Shown here: one piece after another, positions 17,670 to 26,253 of the stretch | Layout of the letters: each line of letters opens with the position of its first letter | Numbering within the stretch: the first letter of the stretch is position 1 | Assembly: GCA_947489685.1 (NCBI GenBank) | Contig: CANLEM010000001.1 | Coordinates: 744,001 to 808,000, forward strand | Length of the DNA stretch: 64,000 nucleotides | Direction: 5' to 3' | Source: an uncultured Aquimarina sp. | GTDB lineage: Bacteria; Bacteroidota; Bacteroidia; Flavobacteriales; Flavobacteriaceae | Program-made: the position numbers and the translations under genes | The notes under the pieces: generated by a model | What the model was told of the DNA's origin: nothing | Seen by the model: only the letters and a program-made list of their open reading frames with translations | Databases searched by the model: none

Positions 17670-18557
17670 TCAATCTCTAACCGAAGAAGATTTTTTTAAC
17701 TCGTCTTGAAATTGAGTAGGGGTACTTCCGGTAAACTTTTTGAAGAAGCGAATAAAGTTTGAAGGTTCATTGAATCCCATTTTAAAAGCTATTTCTTGAG
17801 AGGTATATTTATATTCTGAAAGGTTTCTTTTTATTTCTAGCAGTAGCCAACTATCTAAAAATGACTTAGCCGTTTTACGACTAATTTCTTTACAAATATC
17901 ATTCAAGTATTTATATGAGATGGATAATTTGAGCGCATAGTCTTTCGCATTATGTGTCTCATTATAATGTTCGGTAATTAGTTGCTTATATTTTATAAAA
18001 TCTTTAAATCTTTGACTTTCAAAAGTTTTATGTTGGTATATAGAAAGACGTTTGATTTGAAAAAGTAAAGTCATAAAGGCAGAATTTACAACTTCGGACT
18101 TTAGGTTAATATTAGAATCTTGATGAAGTTTTTCAAGCGATGACAAAAAAGGAAGTAAATTCTCTAAATTTTCTTCACCAATTAAAATACTTGGAGTATG
18201 ATAAATATGAAGAAAATGAAATAGGTTTTTCTCGCTTGTATTTTGGGTGATGAAGCGCTCTTCAAACGAAATAATATAACCTTTTACAGTTAGTTTTTTA
18301 CTAAAAGAATGAACTTGATCTTTGGTTAATGGTAGAATCACTCCTGGGGATAGTATTTCTTCTTTAAAATCAATAAAGTGTTTACTTTTTCCTTCAAAAA
18401 TAATAATCAATGCATTAAACTCAATTCTATGTGGAATAGATAGATCATAGTTACTTTCTTTACAACGTTTATATAACTCATCAATTGAAATAAATTCAAA
18501 AGGAATAGGTTGATTTACAAATCGTGAAAAGACAATATTTTCAATTTCATTTTGCAT
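17670..18557 (-). CDS. AraC family transcriptional regulator
   Basis: 295 residues. The N-terminal cupin-like sensor has the pattern HRIEFNALIIIFEGKSKHFIDF. The C-terminal double HTH spans about 195-290 and ends GFNEPSNFIRFFKKFTGSTPTQFQ, the AraC signature. It lies 76 bases upstream of the peroxiredoxin/DoxX operon in the same direction and is the likely regulator of that operon. Confidence 0.85.
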   Translation of the reverse strand: MQNEIENIVFSRFVNQPIPFEFISIDELYKRCKESNYDLSIPHRIEFNALIIIFEGKSKHFIDFKEEILSPGVILPLTKDQVHSFSKKLTVKGYIISFEERFITQNTSEKNLFHFLHIYHTPSILIGEENLENLLPFLSSLEKLHQDSNINLKSEVVNSAFMTLLFQIKRLSIYQHKTFESQRFKDFIKYKQLITEHYNETHNAKDYALKLSISYKYLNDICKEISRKTAKSFLDSWLLLEIKRNLSEYKYTSQEIAFKMGFNEPSNFIRFFKKFTGSTPTQFQDELKKSSSVRD

Positions 18558-18571
18558 TTTCTTTTTAATTG

Positions 18572-18807
18572 GCTACGACGTTTCGACTATGGTTTGTAAG
18601 CGAATTAAAAGTAGTGAACTTTCGATTATGTACTTAGCGAAAACTTTTTATTTTGTTTTATTTTTTAGGGTAAAGCTAAATCAAATAGGTTTGATGAACT
18701 TAGTTTTAAGCTCTAATTTTCTTTAGAACAAGCATCACACCTTTCCAAAATACCATAACCATACAATCTGTTACTTAGCCGTTACGATCACATATCTAAT
18801 GTTGTAA
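18572..18807 (-). repeat. cassette-array repeat, long type B
   Basis: A long repeat between two minus-strand genes. It ends in the conserved GATCACATATCTAATGTTGT and contains the AAGCATC...CCAAAATACCATAACC block shared with the repeats at 46.7 and 60.9 kb. The outer arm CGACG/TTTCGACTATGG is degenerate. Confidence 0.6.
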
Positions 18808-18817
18808 AATGTATGTA

Positions 18818-19267
18818 TTAATACCTTTTCAATTTTTTCTCCATAAAAGTGCTTAACGGATCGTCTTTATATGAACCAAACTTTCCGCAGATTGAATATC
18901 CGAGTTTTTCATACAGTCTTATTGCATCTTTGGAATAAGGTCCAGTTTCTAATCTTGATAAGAATATGTTTTTTGAAATTAAGAGGGTTTCGAGTTTATC
19001 AATTATTTTTTTTGCTAACCCCTTTCTTCTCTGAGTAGGTGGAACATAAATTCTTTTTAATTCACCATAATCAGGAAAAATTTTCACAGAACCTATAGCA
19101 ACAATTTCCTCATTTTCGACAACTCCATAAAAATATACATTTTCATTTCGCAGCGTTTCAATACTGTCTAAATGACAACTATCAGGCGGATATAACTTAC
19201 TTTGATATTCATCTAATTCCTTTATTAGATTTTCTGCTTGTTTTGGATCTATAAGTTTTATTTCCAT
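18818..19267 (-). CDS. GNAT family N-acetyltransferase
   Basis: 149 residues. The acetyl-CoA loop is PPTQRRKGLAKKIIDKLE (RRKGLA) near 77-94 and the C-terminal strand LYEKLGYSICGKFGSY is typical of GNAT enzymes. Substrate unknown. The stop lies about 15 bases from a type B repeat, so it looks like a cassette gene. Confidence 0.85.
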   Translation of the reverse strand: MEIKLIDPKQAENLIKELDEYQSKLYPPDSCHLDSIETLRNENVYFYGVVENEEIVAIGSVKIFPDYGELKRIYVPPTQRRKGLAKKIIDKLETLLISKNIFLSRLETGPYSKDAIRLYEKLGYSICGKFGSYKDDPLSTFMEKKLKRY

Positions 19268-19313
19268 TGTATATTAAAGTAGTAACATCGGTTTTTGTTA
19301 TATGCGATATTTA

Positions 19314-19820
19314 TTATTTTTCTTTTAACGAATCTTTAGGTTCAGGATAGTTTCCTATATGCCATTCCCATTCCTTATTTTCAATCTGCAGGAATTTATT
19401 AAAATCTGTTGGTCCTTTGCGCTGATATTCCCGCCAAAATTTGATTTTTCCATTTTGGAGTTCAACGACTACGATTCCGACATCCGAAGTATCTTTTCCA
19501 TAACTGAAAGTGTATTCGGCTGCTCCTGATTGTGTATTTTTATTGAACCATAGATTATGGAATTCCATTTTGTATTTACTATCCAATTCGTCAAAGTAAG
19601 GTCTCAATTGTTTATGTCCTCGGTAATATTGAATATTAGGTGGTTCCATATAAATTGCATCTTCATCAAAACTACTAAGGGCTTTATTCGTATTTTGGGT
19701 AGACCAGCCTTCTGCTATATTTTCCATTAATTCATGGAATTCATTCTCAGAGATTTTGCTCTCAGAATTATTGCAAGCGACTAGAAAAAACAGGAATAAT
19801 ATAGAAATGCAATATTTCAT
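19314..19820 (-). CDS. lipoprotein with DUF4440/NTF2-like domain
   Basis: 168 residues. The lipobox FLVAC near 12-16 predicts a lipoprotein. The NTF2-like body reads IAEGWSTQNTNKALSSFDEDAIYMEPPNIQYYRGHKQLRPYF and ends with a Trp-rich EWEWHIGNYPEP tail. Role unknown. A cassette-type repeat lies just upstream of its start. Confidence 0.75.
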   Translation of the reverse strand: MKYCISILFLFFLVACNNSESKISENEFHELMENIAEGWSTQNTNKALSSFDEDAIYMEPPNIQYYRGHKQLRPYFDELDSKYKMEFHNLWFNKNTQSGAAEYTFSYGKDTSDVGIVVVELQNGKIKFWREYQRKGPTDFNKFLQIENKEWEWHIGNYPEPKDSLKEK

Positions 19821-19845
19821 TTGGTAACACTTTTTTCATATGATA

Positions 19846-19974
19846 CACAACGGTTAATATAAGAGTAGGAGCGGGTATGGATGTACTTATTTTCAGATAT
19901 CAAGATACTAAATAAAATACAATAGCGGTTCGAGCTTGCACCCGAACCGTTATTGGTTTTATACCTTGTTGGTA
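19846..19974 (-). repeat. cassette-array repeat, type D
   Basis: Begins CACAACGGTTAATAT and ends ATACCTTGTTGG, with AAC at 19849 and GTT at 19968. It holds an inner hairpin at 19921-19954. It separates a lipoprotein gene from a gene remnant. Confidence 0.75.
19921..19954. terminator. inner hairpin of the type D repeat, terminator-like
   Basis: AATAGCGGTTCG (19921-19932) pairs with CGAACCGTTATT (19943-19954) with one wobble, flanked by A and T runs on the two sides. Related hairpins occupy the same place in the repeats at 22.9, 35.4 and 45.5 kb. Confidence 0.55.
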
Positions 19975-20028
19975 ATAGTGTTTTTTTGTTCCTATGTGTT
20001 TATTCAATAATTAGCCAAAAAAACAAAT

Positions 20029-20211
20029 CTAGAAAGGAAAATTTACCTCTGTTTCCTTTTTTGCTAAGTCCCATAATTTGGTATTAAGTTTAGCGTCACT
20101 AGAATTACCATCCAACACACTTTTAGAAGCCTTTTCTAATTGCTTTTTGAATGATTTAGCTATTTGGGAATCTCTGTTACTTTCTTCAATGGGGTTGTAT
20201 AGACTAAAATT
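20029..20211 (-). pseudogene. C-terminal gene remnant, possibly short-chain dehydrogenase
   Basis: An open stretch of 60 codons without any start codon ends at a TAG at 20029-20031. The end, SSDAKLNTKLWDLAKKETEVNFPF, resembles the C-terminus of some short-chain dehydrogenases. It lies about 55 bases from a repeat end, where cassette genes normally stop. I read it as the tail of a decayed cassette gene. Confidence 0.5.
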
Positions 20212-20231
20212 TTATACGGTTTCCTCGATTA

Positions 20232-21209
20232 TTACTTAAACACACTGTTATGCGTAGTTTCAATATTATTCAAAAAAGTGATTACTGCATTTTTAGATTC
20301 GACCATAGCTCTTATTGTCGCCTCTTTATTTCCTCCAAATAAGAATTTATGCTTTTTAATACCTGTTAAATTCATTGATTGATACTCGGGTACATATGTT
20401 GGTTTCTCTTTGTTAAACCAGACAAATTGATGCCCACAATCTTTGTATGATTTATGTATCACATTTATGGTTGAATTACTTTCATTTATTTTTGATTGTA
20501 TTAAGCTTGCCATTCTTGTCGATGGCCAAACCATATCATCCTCTCCGGACAAAAGAAGTAAATTACATGTAATATTTTCGACCCTTATTGTTGATTTATC
20601 TAATTTTGCGATATCATCAAAAATGGGAGTAATATATTTATTATAAGTAACCCTTCCAGCTTTGTCACTAAAGTACGCCAATTCTGCAAACGGAATTTCT
20701 TTTCCATTCAAAGTCCAAGAGGATTTTTGTATTTCATTTTTCTTTAAACCAACGTGATTTGGTAGTACGAATGAACTGGGAGAATAACATATTATTCCAT
20801 CAACAAGATTGAATTTACTGGCAAAGGTTAAAACATATTCTGCACCTTTCGAAATCCCTAGTAAAACTATCTTTCTGTCAGGAAATCTTGCTTTCTCTAC
20901 TAATAGAATTTTTTTTAGGTACTCTAATGGCACTTGTTCAATTTTCTTCGGCAAACCTCGTTTTCCAACATAGGCAATAGAAAGAACATCATATCCACTT
21001 TGAACTAAGCCGAAAAGATATTTATCTGGCATATAACTACCTCCTGATCCAGGAACAACTACAACCATTGGACGGTCTAAATTCTTGGGATTAGTAATGA
21101 GTTTGTAATGAATTTTATTCGAACCTATTTGTTCTATAAAAATGCCTTCTGGTTTACCCTTGCATCCTAAAGTCAAAACACATAATATGGTAAGTAAATA
21201 GATCTTCAT
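20232..21209 (-). CDS. lipoprotein alpha/beta hydrolase, acyl-CoA thioesterase/BAAT C-terminal-like
   Basis: 325 residues from the ATG at 21209 (a TTG three codons upstream is less likely). The lipobox is LTLGC. The alpha/beta hydrolase core has VVVPGSGGSY as oxyanion loop, GISKGAEY as nucleophile elbow, SGEDDMVWPS with the acid and CGHQFVW with the histidine. The layout around the nucleophile matches the BAAT/acyl-CoA thioester hydrolase C-terminal family. The lipoprotein signal implies an envelope location and a non-CoA substrate. Confidence 0.75.
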   Translation of the reverse strand: MKIYLLTILCVLTLGCKGKPEGIFIEQIGSNKIHYKLITNPKNLDRPMVVVVPGSGGSYMPDKYLFGLVQSGYDVLSIAYVGKRGLPKKIEQVPLEYLKKILLVEKARFPDRKIVLLGISKGAEYVLTFASKFNLVDGIICYSPSSFVLPNHVGLKKNEIQKSSWTLNGKEIPFAELAYFSDKAGRVTYNKYITPIFDDIAKLDKSTIRVENITCNLLLLSGEDDMVWPSTRMASLIQSKINESNSTINVIHKSYKDCGHQFVWFNKEKPTYVPEYQSMNLTGIKKHKFLFGGNKEATIRAMVESKNAVITFLNNIETTHNSVFK

Positions 21210-21223
21210 TTCGTTCAATTAGA

Positions 21224-21308
21224 TACAACGGTATCATGTAAGATTAGTTATGGGATGTTTAGTAAGAAACATCTTATTGTTGGTAATTAATTATACATGG
21301 TGTTGTTA
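21224..21308 (-). repeat. cassette-array repeat, type A (short form)
   Basis: Left end ATACAACGGTATCATGTAAG, inner box ATTAGTTAT; right end TAATTAATTATACATGG then TGTTGT. AAC at 21227 and GTT at 21302. Arms pair as in the other type A repeats. Confidence 0.8.
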
Positions 21309-21318
21309 ATAGTATATT

Positions 21319-22101
21319 TTATTTTTGAATAACCTTTAATATTCTCAACATATCTTGTCCTTCACTTTTCCATCTTCCGATAAAACCTTTTGGTAGAACA
21401 AAAAAATCTCCTTTATAAAAGGTTTGCGGTTCTCCCTTTTTTGATGTGATAGTTACAATTCCATTAAGAATATGAATAAACTGCTCATTAGGACTATCGG
21501 ATATTTCAAATTCACCTGGTATTTGAGATTCTATTATAATTTCCAACTCTACTCCAGAATGAAGCACTTTATCATGTCTTTTGTCACCATTTTTTATTAA
21601 TCCAATTCCTGATATCAATTCTCTGTTCAATAAAAAAGGTGTTTTGCTTTTTGAAATTAAACTACTGTCCGCGCGTTTGTTCGATATCACCGACAGCTCC
21701 AAATGGTATTTACCACCACCATTATTGGTCCATTTTCCCGAAAAACCTCTTGGTACAAAAATATAGTCTCCTGCAAAAAAGGAGTATGGCTCTTTGTTTT
21801 CTATTTCTATATCTGCTCTTCCGTTAAGATAATAAACAAATTCATCGATAGGGAATTTAGCGATTTGATTAATGGCAGTTTCACTAGAAAGTATATAAAC
21901 ACTTAACTCTGCTCCTTTGTATATTCTCTTTTGAAAATACGCTCTATTAGGATGGGCTTTTAAGGTCTGCTTGGGAATATCTAACCCTGATAATAATCGC
22001 TCCTCGATTTTAAATGGTTCAAGTAATGTGTTTTTATCTGATTTTTGGGCATATAATGTGGTTGCTACTAAGAAGACAAAAAAACCAATCAATGTTTTCA
22101 T
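21319..22101 (-). CDS. secreted bicupin protein
   Basis: 260 residues from the ATG at 22101. The reading frame continues upstream into the neighbouring repeat, but the signal peptide MKTLIGFFVFLVATTLYAQ marks the true start. Two cupin domains of the DUF861/EutQ-like type follow, each with a GDYIFVPRGFSGKW or GDFFVLPKGFIGRW block near its end. Possibly a periplasmic sugar or small-molecule binder. Metal ligands are not complete, so catalysis is doubtful. Confidence 0.75.
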   Translation of the reverse strand: MKTLIGFFVFLVATTLYAQKSDKNTLLEPFKIEERLLSGLDIPKQTLKAHPNRAYFQKRIYKGAELSVYILSSETAINQIAKFPIDEFVYYLNGRADIEIENKEPYSFFAGDYIFVPRGFSGKWTNNGGGKYHLELSVISNKRADSSLISKSKTPFLLNRELISGIGLIKNGDKRHDKVLHSGVELEIIIESQIPGEFEISDSPNEQFIHILNGIVTITSKKGEPQTFYKGDFFVLPKGFIGRWKSEGQDMLRILKVIQK

Positions 22102-22128
22102 AATATTTATTTCTTGTTTAGCATTATA

Positions 22129-22298
22129 TACAACCGTTTTGTATATGAACAGTAACATAGTAAATCGTTATCACGCTTTTCGATTTTTATGCGAATTCGT
22201 CGCTAACTTTACTTTTAAATAAGCATTGCACCATTTCAAAATACAATAATCATTTGATCCAATACTAAGCTACAATTAACACATGTATTGTGTTAGCA
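22129..22298 (-). repeat. cassette-array repeat, type B-like
   Basis: Left end TACAACCGTTTTGTATATG and right end ACACATGTATTGTGTTAGC, with AAC at 22132 and GTT at 22292. The interior AAGCATTGCACC...CAAAATACAATAATC relates it to the long type B repeats. Confidence 0.75.
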
Positions 22299-22304
22299 TC
22301 GTAG

Positions 22305-22853
22305 TTATTTTTTTAATTCTGATTGTAGTTTGTGTGCGTGAGCAATAAATCCTTTCCCTACAATAATGTTAGTCCCTTCGGTTAAATCCACACTATTTTT
22401 ATCATTGTCAAGCCATAAAAACAAATTCTCGTTGTCAAAATAATATCGATCAGTACTTATTTTACTTTTTTTAGGGTCAAAAATTTCATTATCTCCATTT
22501 TCTTGGGATTTTTTTTCATTCCAGTATATAGGTCGGTTATACTCATGTCTTTGATCGAATACGAAAAATAATTTTTGATTTTTAAAATAATATTCAGTCA
22601 TATTCTTCCCTGTTTCTCCATACCCTACAACAGTAATTAGTTTTACATCATTTCTGTCAAAATATGCAATCACTTCTCCTTCTTCGGTCGACTCACTTTC
22701 TGCGTCAAAACTTACTTTTTGATATGATGGTAGATTATCTTGGATGATCTTATATTCAACTCTAATGTTCTTTAAAATTTGATCATTAGATTGAGCTATT
22801 ACAAACCCGAATCCCCAAAATAAAGTAAACAATGTAATTATTAGTTTTCTCAT
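22305..22853 (-). CDS. secreted protein of unknown function
   Basis: 182 residues with a signal peptide ending near FVIAQ (21). The mature part is beta-rich with many Tyr and Asp (GEVIAYFDRNDVKLITVVGYGETGKNMTEYYF). I recognise no family. It is bounded by a repeat on each side and so has the form of a single-gene cassette. Confidence 0.6.
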   Translation of the reverse strand: MRKLIITLFTLFWGFGFVIAQSNDQILKNIRVEYKIIQDNLPSYQKVSFDAESESTEEGEVIAYFDRNDVKLITVVGYGETGKNMTEYYFKNQKLFFVFDQRHEYNRPIYWNEKKSQENGDNEIFDPKKSKISTDRYYFDNENLFLWLDNDKNSVDLTEGTNIIVGKGFIAHAHKLQSELKK

Positions 22854-22884
22854 TTTTTTTAGTGTTAATGTTTAGTAGAAGAGT

Positions 22885-22994
22885 GGTAACGGGTTAAGAT
22901 AAAGTATCTTTCCGTTATGCAATATACTTAATAAAAAGCAATACCGATTTGAATTAATATCCAAACCGGTATTGCTTTTATGCATTGGTATGTA
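22885..22994 (-). repeat. cassette-array repeat, type D
   Basis: Left end GGTAACGGGTTAAGAT; right end TTATGCATTGGTATG, where GTT has become GTA. The middle is occupied by the strong hairpin at 22934-22979. Confidence 0.65.
22934..22979. terminator. bidirectional intrinsic terminator inside a repeat
   Basis: AAAAGCAATACCG (22934-22946) pairs perfectly with CGGTATTGCTTTT (22967-22979); the stem extends by TTTG/CAAA. It carries A and T runs on the two flanks and lies 24 bases beyond the stop of the serine hydrolase gene that ends at 23003. Confidence 0.85.
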
Positions 22995-23002
22995 CAGTTA
23001 TT

Positions 23003-24646
23003 TTATTCACTTCTAGAAAATAGTACATCATAAGAATTTTGCCCAGATATCTTACACCCATCGATGTTTTCTTTAGTATTTCTTGTAAATTCTACACGAC
23101 CAATATATGACGAATCAGTAATGAATATATCTTTGGCTATTGGCTTTAACTCTATATCTTTATTAAAATTATGTGTGGCTATTAATTTGTTATCTTTTAT
23201 TATGATTTCATAGGAAGTTTCAACTTCATCACTTGTATAAACCCCTTTAAATTCTTTTAAATCTATATCGGCATATTTTGGAGGTTTTAAAGTTACTTTT
23301 TTGGCAGGATAATGAAAATCTGAAAAATGCCAGTTAAGACTATTTTTCATAAATACAAACTTACTATGAGCTCTGGCAGAAAACTTAAATTCATTCTCTC
23401 TCAAAACGGGTAATCTTAATTTAACATTCGAACCATAACTTTTAAAGTAAAGCGTATCTTGTTCAGCCAAAATGGTTATATATAATCCGGGAAAAACTTG
23501 ATAGTTTCCTTCAAACTTTTTCAAATCCTTATTAGCATAATTAGGTTGTGCTTTTAGGATAGATTCTTTAATGTGATTGGATAAAAATATATCTAATAAA
23601 CCATAAGAAATATTTAAAGGATTGAATGATTCAAAATTACCAGAAACAACAATATTAAGGTTGTGTTTCGGAACTCGTAATAAATAAGATCTAAAACCAG
23701 CATCACCTCCTCCGTGAAAAATAACATCCAAACCTTTGTATACCTTTAATTCTTGACCTAAAGCATAAGGTATTATTTCTCCATTATTTAAACGACTTTT
23801 TGTTTGCATTTTTTCGAAAATCCTTTTGCTTCCAATGGTGATATCGTTAAAATTATTAGCCCAAAGAGATAAATTGTTTACTGTTGTATAAAGCCCTGTA
23901 GAGCCAACAATTGATCTATTAAATGGTATGTAATAATAGTCATCATTTTGTTTAATATAAGAGAGCGCTTTGTTTTTTACAACGAGACTTGGGTCATCTA
24001 AAAACAAACTTTCTTTCATATTAAGCGGTTCAAAAATTCTTTTGCGAGTAAATTCTGCAAACGTCATCCCAGAAAGACGTTTCACAATTTCGGCCAATAA
24101 TACATAACCAGAATTACAATATTGAAACCTAGATCCAGGGATAAAATTTAATGCCTTTTGTCTTAATAATAAATCCACCATTTCTGCTTGACTAGTTAGG
24201 TCTAAATCCGTTCTACCCTTAAGGCTATTTAAATCGGTATTATCTCTAAATCCGCTTGTGTGATTTAAAAAATGTTTAATTGTTACTTTGTATGGTAAGG
24301 TTTTAAGTTCTGGTAAGTATTTTGTAATAGGATCATCTATCGAAAGTTTTCCTTCTTCTTCTAATAATAAAATAGAGAAAGCGGTAAATTGTTTTGATAT
24401 AGAGCCTACAATAAATTTTGTAGAATCTGTTATAGAAATCATATTTTCTAAATTAGAGTATCCTTTATTTTTTTTATAAATGACGTTTCTATCTTTAGTC
24501 ACAGAAATAGCTATTCCTGGACTATTTTGTATTGTATATTCATTAAGTAGTGCTTCTATGTTTTGAGTATTGATATCTTGCGATTGGTTTTGCGCAAAAA
24601 CAGAAAAAGTGATAAAAGTAAAGATTGATATAAAAAGAATTTTCAT
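23003..24646 (-). CDS. serine hydrolase, class C beta-lactamase fold, with C-terminal beta domain
   Basis: 547 residues with a signal peptide ending at FAQ near 19. The catalytic SISK is at 82-85, the Tyr motif in YCNSGY near 176, and HGGGDAGF near 315. Residues from about 365 form a DUF3471/lipocalin-like C-terminal region (KFEGNYQVFPGLYITI, FKGVYTSDEVETSYEIII). Such proteins act as periplasmic esterases or peptidases. A 7TM-AraC regulator lies directly upstream. Confidence 0.85.
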   Translation of the reverse strand: MKILFISIFTFITFSVFAQNQSQDINTQNIEALLNEYTIQNSPGIAISVTKDRNVIYKKNKGYSNLENMISITDSTKFIVGSISKQFTAFSILLLEEEGKLSIDDPITKYLPELKTLPYKVTIKHFLNHTSGFRDNTDLNSLKGRTDLDLTSQAEMVDLLLRQKALNFIPGSRFQYCNSGYVLLAEIVKRLSGMTFAEFTRKRIFEPLNMKESLFLDDPSLVVKNKALSYIKQNDDYYYIPFNRSIVGSTGLYTTVNNLSLWANNFNDITIGSKRIFEKMQTKSRLNNGEIIPYALGQELKVYKGLDVIFHGGGDAGFRSYLLRVPKHNLNIVVSGNFESFNPLNISYGLLDIFLSNHIKESILKAQPNYANKDLKKFEGNYQVFPGLYITILAEQDTLYFKSYGSNVKLRLPVLRENEFKFSARAHSKFVFMKNSLNWHFSDFHYPAKKVTLKPPKYADIDLKEFKGVYTSDEVETSYEIIIKDNKLIATHNFNKDIELKPIAKDIFITDSSYIGRVEFTRNTKENIDGCKISGQNSYDVLFSRSE

Positions 24647-24698
24647 TTTTGTTTTGTTTTAAATTCAAAGCAAAAGTGAAAAGATGCAGTTAATTTGG

Positions 24699-24772
24699 CG
24701 TACAACTAAATAAAGTAGTACGCTTTTTTGTACGATAAATACGTCTCACTTTTTCAGAAGACGTACTACTTT
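24699..24772 (-). promoter_or_regulatory. palindrome cluster upstream of the serine hydrolase
   Basis: AAAGTAGTACG (24712-24722) is inverted perfectly at 24762-24772. Inside lies a second stem, ACGTCT (24741-24746) with AGACGT (24759-24764). GTACG or CGTAC occurs four times (24699, 24718, 24730, 24762). It sits between the AraC stop and the hydrolase start. It may be an operator cluster or a terminator for the regulator gene. Confidence 0.5.
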
Positions 24773-24775
24773 AGG

Positions 24776-25924
24776 TTAATTGGTTTTATTGCAGTGTTTT
24801 ATGCGGTATTCTGTTGGTGTTAATCCTGTGTGTTTTTTGAAAGCTTTATTGAAAGGAGATTTAGAATTAAAGCCTACATCGTATAAGATTTCTAAAACAG
24901 TGAGTTTTTTATTGAATGGATCTTCCAATAAACTAATGGCTTTTTTTATACGATAAGTTGTTATAAAATCGAAAAAATGTTGGTTTAGATGATGATTGAT
25001 TAAAATAGATAATTCTCGTGAAGGCATTCCAAATTGATGAGCTAATTTTTGAATAGTTAATGAAGCATCAAGAAAGGGTTCTTTCTCTTTCATAAAATCC
25101 TTTAGCTCCTGTATTTGTAGATTTAGATTTGTATCAGTTTTAGTAACTAAATCCGTTTTGTTTAACTCTTCAGTTACCAAAAGATGTTTAGTGTCTATAG
25201 CCTTAAATAACTCTGGATGATACATACTTTTTAATACAATCCAAAACAAGAAACCTAATAAAACTAGTATGAGTAATAAACGCATTAAATTTAGTGTATC
25301 AACGTCACTACCAATAAATTTATACAATTGTTTAAATTGGGAAAAAGCAAAAATACATGAAACGACCAAAGTTAATTGATATAACCATTTGTAGTTAAAA
25401 GAGGAGGTGTTTGCATAATTTTCTATTAGTAATTTTTTGTATTTTTTTAATTCAATAAACATTAAAATTAGATAAAAAAAAGTGATGCATGTGCCAATTG
25501 CATAGCTAATTTTAACTTCAATTTTCGAGTTGAAATTTTCAGTAAAAAGAACTCTTTCACTTTCACTAACCCCATAAAATCGCGGGGCAAATATTAAAAT
25601 GCCAATAAGTAAAGGAAGTAAATGTAAGAGGTGTATAAAACGAAATTTAAAATCTGAATAGATATTAGCTAATAGATACAAAAAAAGTAACGGACTTGAT
25701 AAATCTATAATTTGGTCGCGTAACATTTCAATAACAGTTGGTAACTCTATATATCTAGAATAGAAGAAAACACTAATATGCAATGCAAATACAATAAAAT
25801 AAATGGCTAATAATCTATTTCCTATTTTGTTTTTAGTTTTTACAGTTAGAAGAAAAAAAGATAATAGGACAGAAAAAAATAGAATAACTAAAGTAATAGT
25901 ACCTACTATAGTAAGTTTATCCAT
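24776..25924 (-). CDS. membrane-anchored AraC family regulator
   Basis: 382 residues. Seven membrane helices fill about 1-235. The C-terminal AraC HTH (275-378) contains MPSRELSILINHHLNQHFFDFI and ends FNKAFKKHTGLTPTEYR. This layout is common in Bacteroidota, where the membrane part may sense an envelope signal. It precedes the secreted serine hydrolase, with a palindrome cluster between them, and probably controls it. Confidence 0.85.
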   Translation of the reverse strand: MDKLTIVGTITLVILFFSVLLSFFLLTVKTKNKIGNRLLAIYFIVFALHISVFFYSRYIELPTVIEMLRDQIIDLSSPLLFLYLLANIYSDFKFRFIHLLHLLPLLIGILIFAPRFYGVSESERVLFTENFNSKIEVKISYAIGTCITFFYLILMFIELKKYKKLLIENYANTSSFNYKWLYQLTLVVSCIFAFSQFKQLYKFIGSDVDTLNLMRLLLILVLLGFLFWIVLKSMYHPELFKAIDTKHLLVTEELNKTDLVTKTDTNLNLQIQELKDFMKEKEPFLDASLTIQKLAHQFGMPSRELSILINHHLNQHFFDFITTYRIKKAISLLEDPFNKKLTVLEILYDVGFNSKSPFNKAFKKHTGLTPTEYRIKHCNKTN

Positions 25925-25959
25925 TTGTTATAGAGTTTTTATTTTTTGTCATAATTGTA

Positions 25960-26088
25960 TATAACGATTTGCGCATGATTAGTTGCAAGAAAGTACGCGA
26001 GCACTTTCTGCTGTTGCTAAAGATAATTAATGCAAGTGAATTTTCGATTGAGAAATTTTGCCGCAATTAATTATATATGTTGTTAGCG
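25960..26088 (-). repeat. cassette-array repeat, type A
   Basis: Left end TATAACGATTTGCGCATGATT then AGTTGC; right end GCAATTAATTATATATG then TTGTTAGC. AAC at 25963 and GTT at 26082. An inner hairpin (GAAAGTACGCGAGCACTTTC) lies next to the left arm. Confidence 0.85.
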
Positions 26089-26089
26089 A

Positions 26090-26161
26090 TTATTTTTTTG
26101 GTCTAAATGTAAATGATAAGGCATACGATACTCTTTTTACTTTTCCATAGATTCGATAAAG
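26090..26161 (-). pseudogene. 23-codon gene tail attached to a repeat
   Basis: After an in-frame stop the frame reads LYRIYGKVKRVSYALSFTF and then RPKK before TAA at 26090-26092. This looks like the last strand of a hydrolase or beta-barrel protein. The stop sits at the usual distance from the repeat end, so it may be the remnant of a cassette whose 5' part is lost. No other gene is seen between this and 26254. Confidence 0.35.
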
Positions 26162-26253
26162 TTACATACTTTAATGTAAAGCACTTTTATGTTATGATCG
26201 CCTTAATGTAATGTTCTACTTTTGTTTGAAGAAAATATAGTATTGGCTAGCAT

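Noticed and set aside
21319-22158. Longer start for the bicupin gene reaching 22158
   Set aside because: The extra 19 codons are array-repeat sequence and precede a perfect signal peptide.
11760-24646. The two class C-type genes as beta-lactamases giving resistance
   Set aside because: They have the general SxxK/YxN/HGG motifs of a broad esterase-peptidase group, with no feature specific for true AmpC enzymes.
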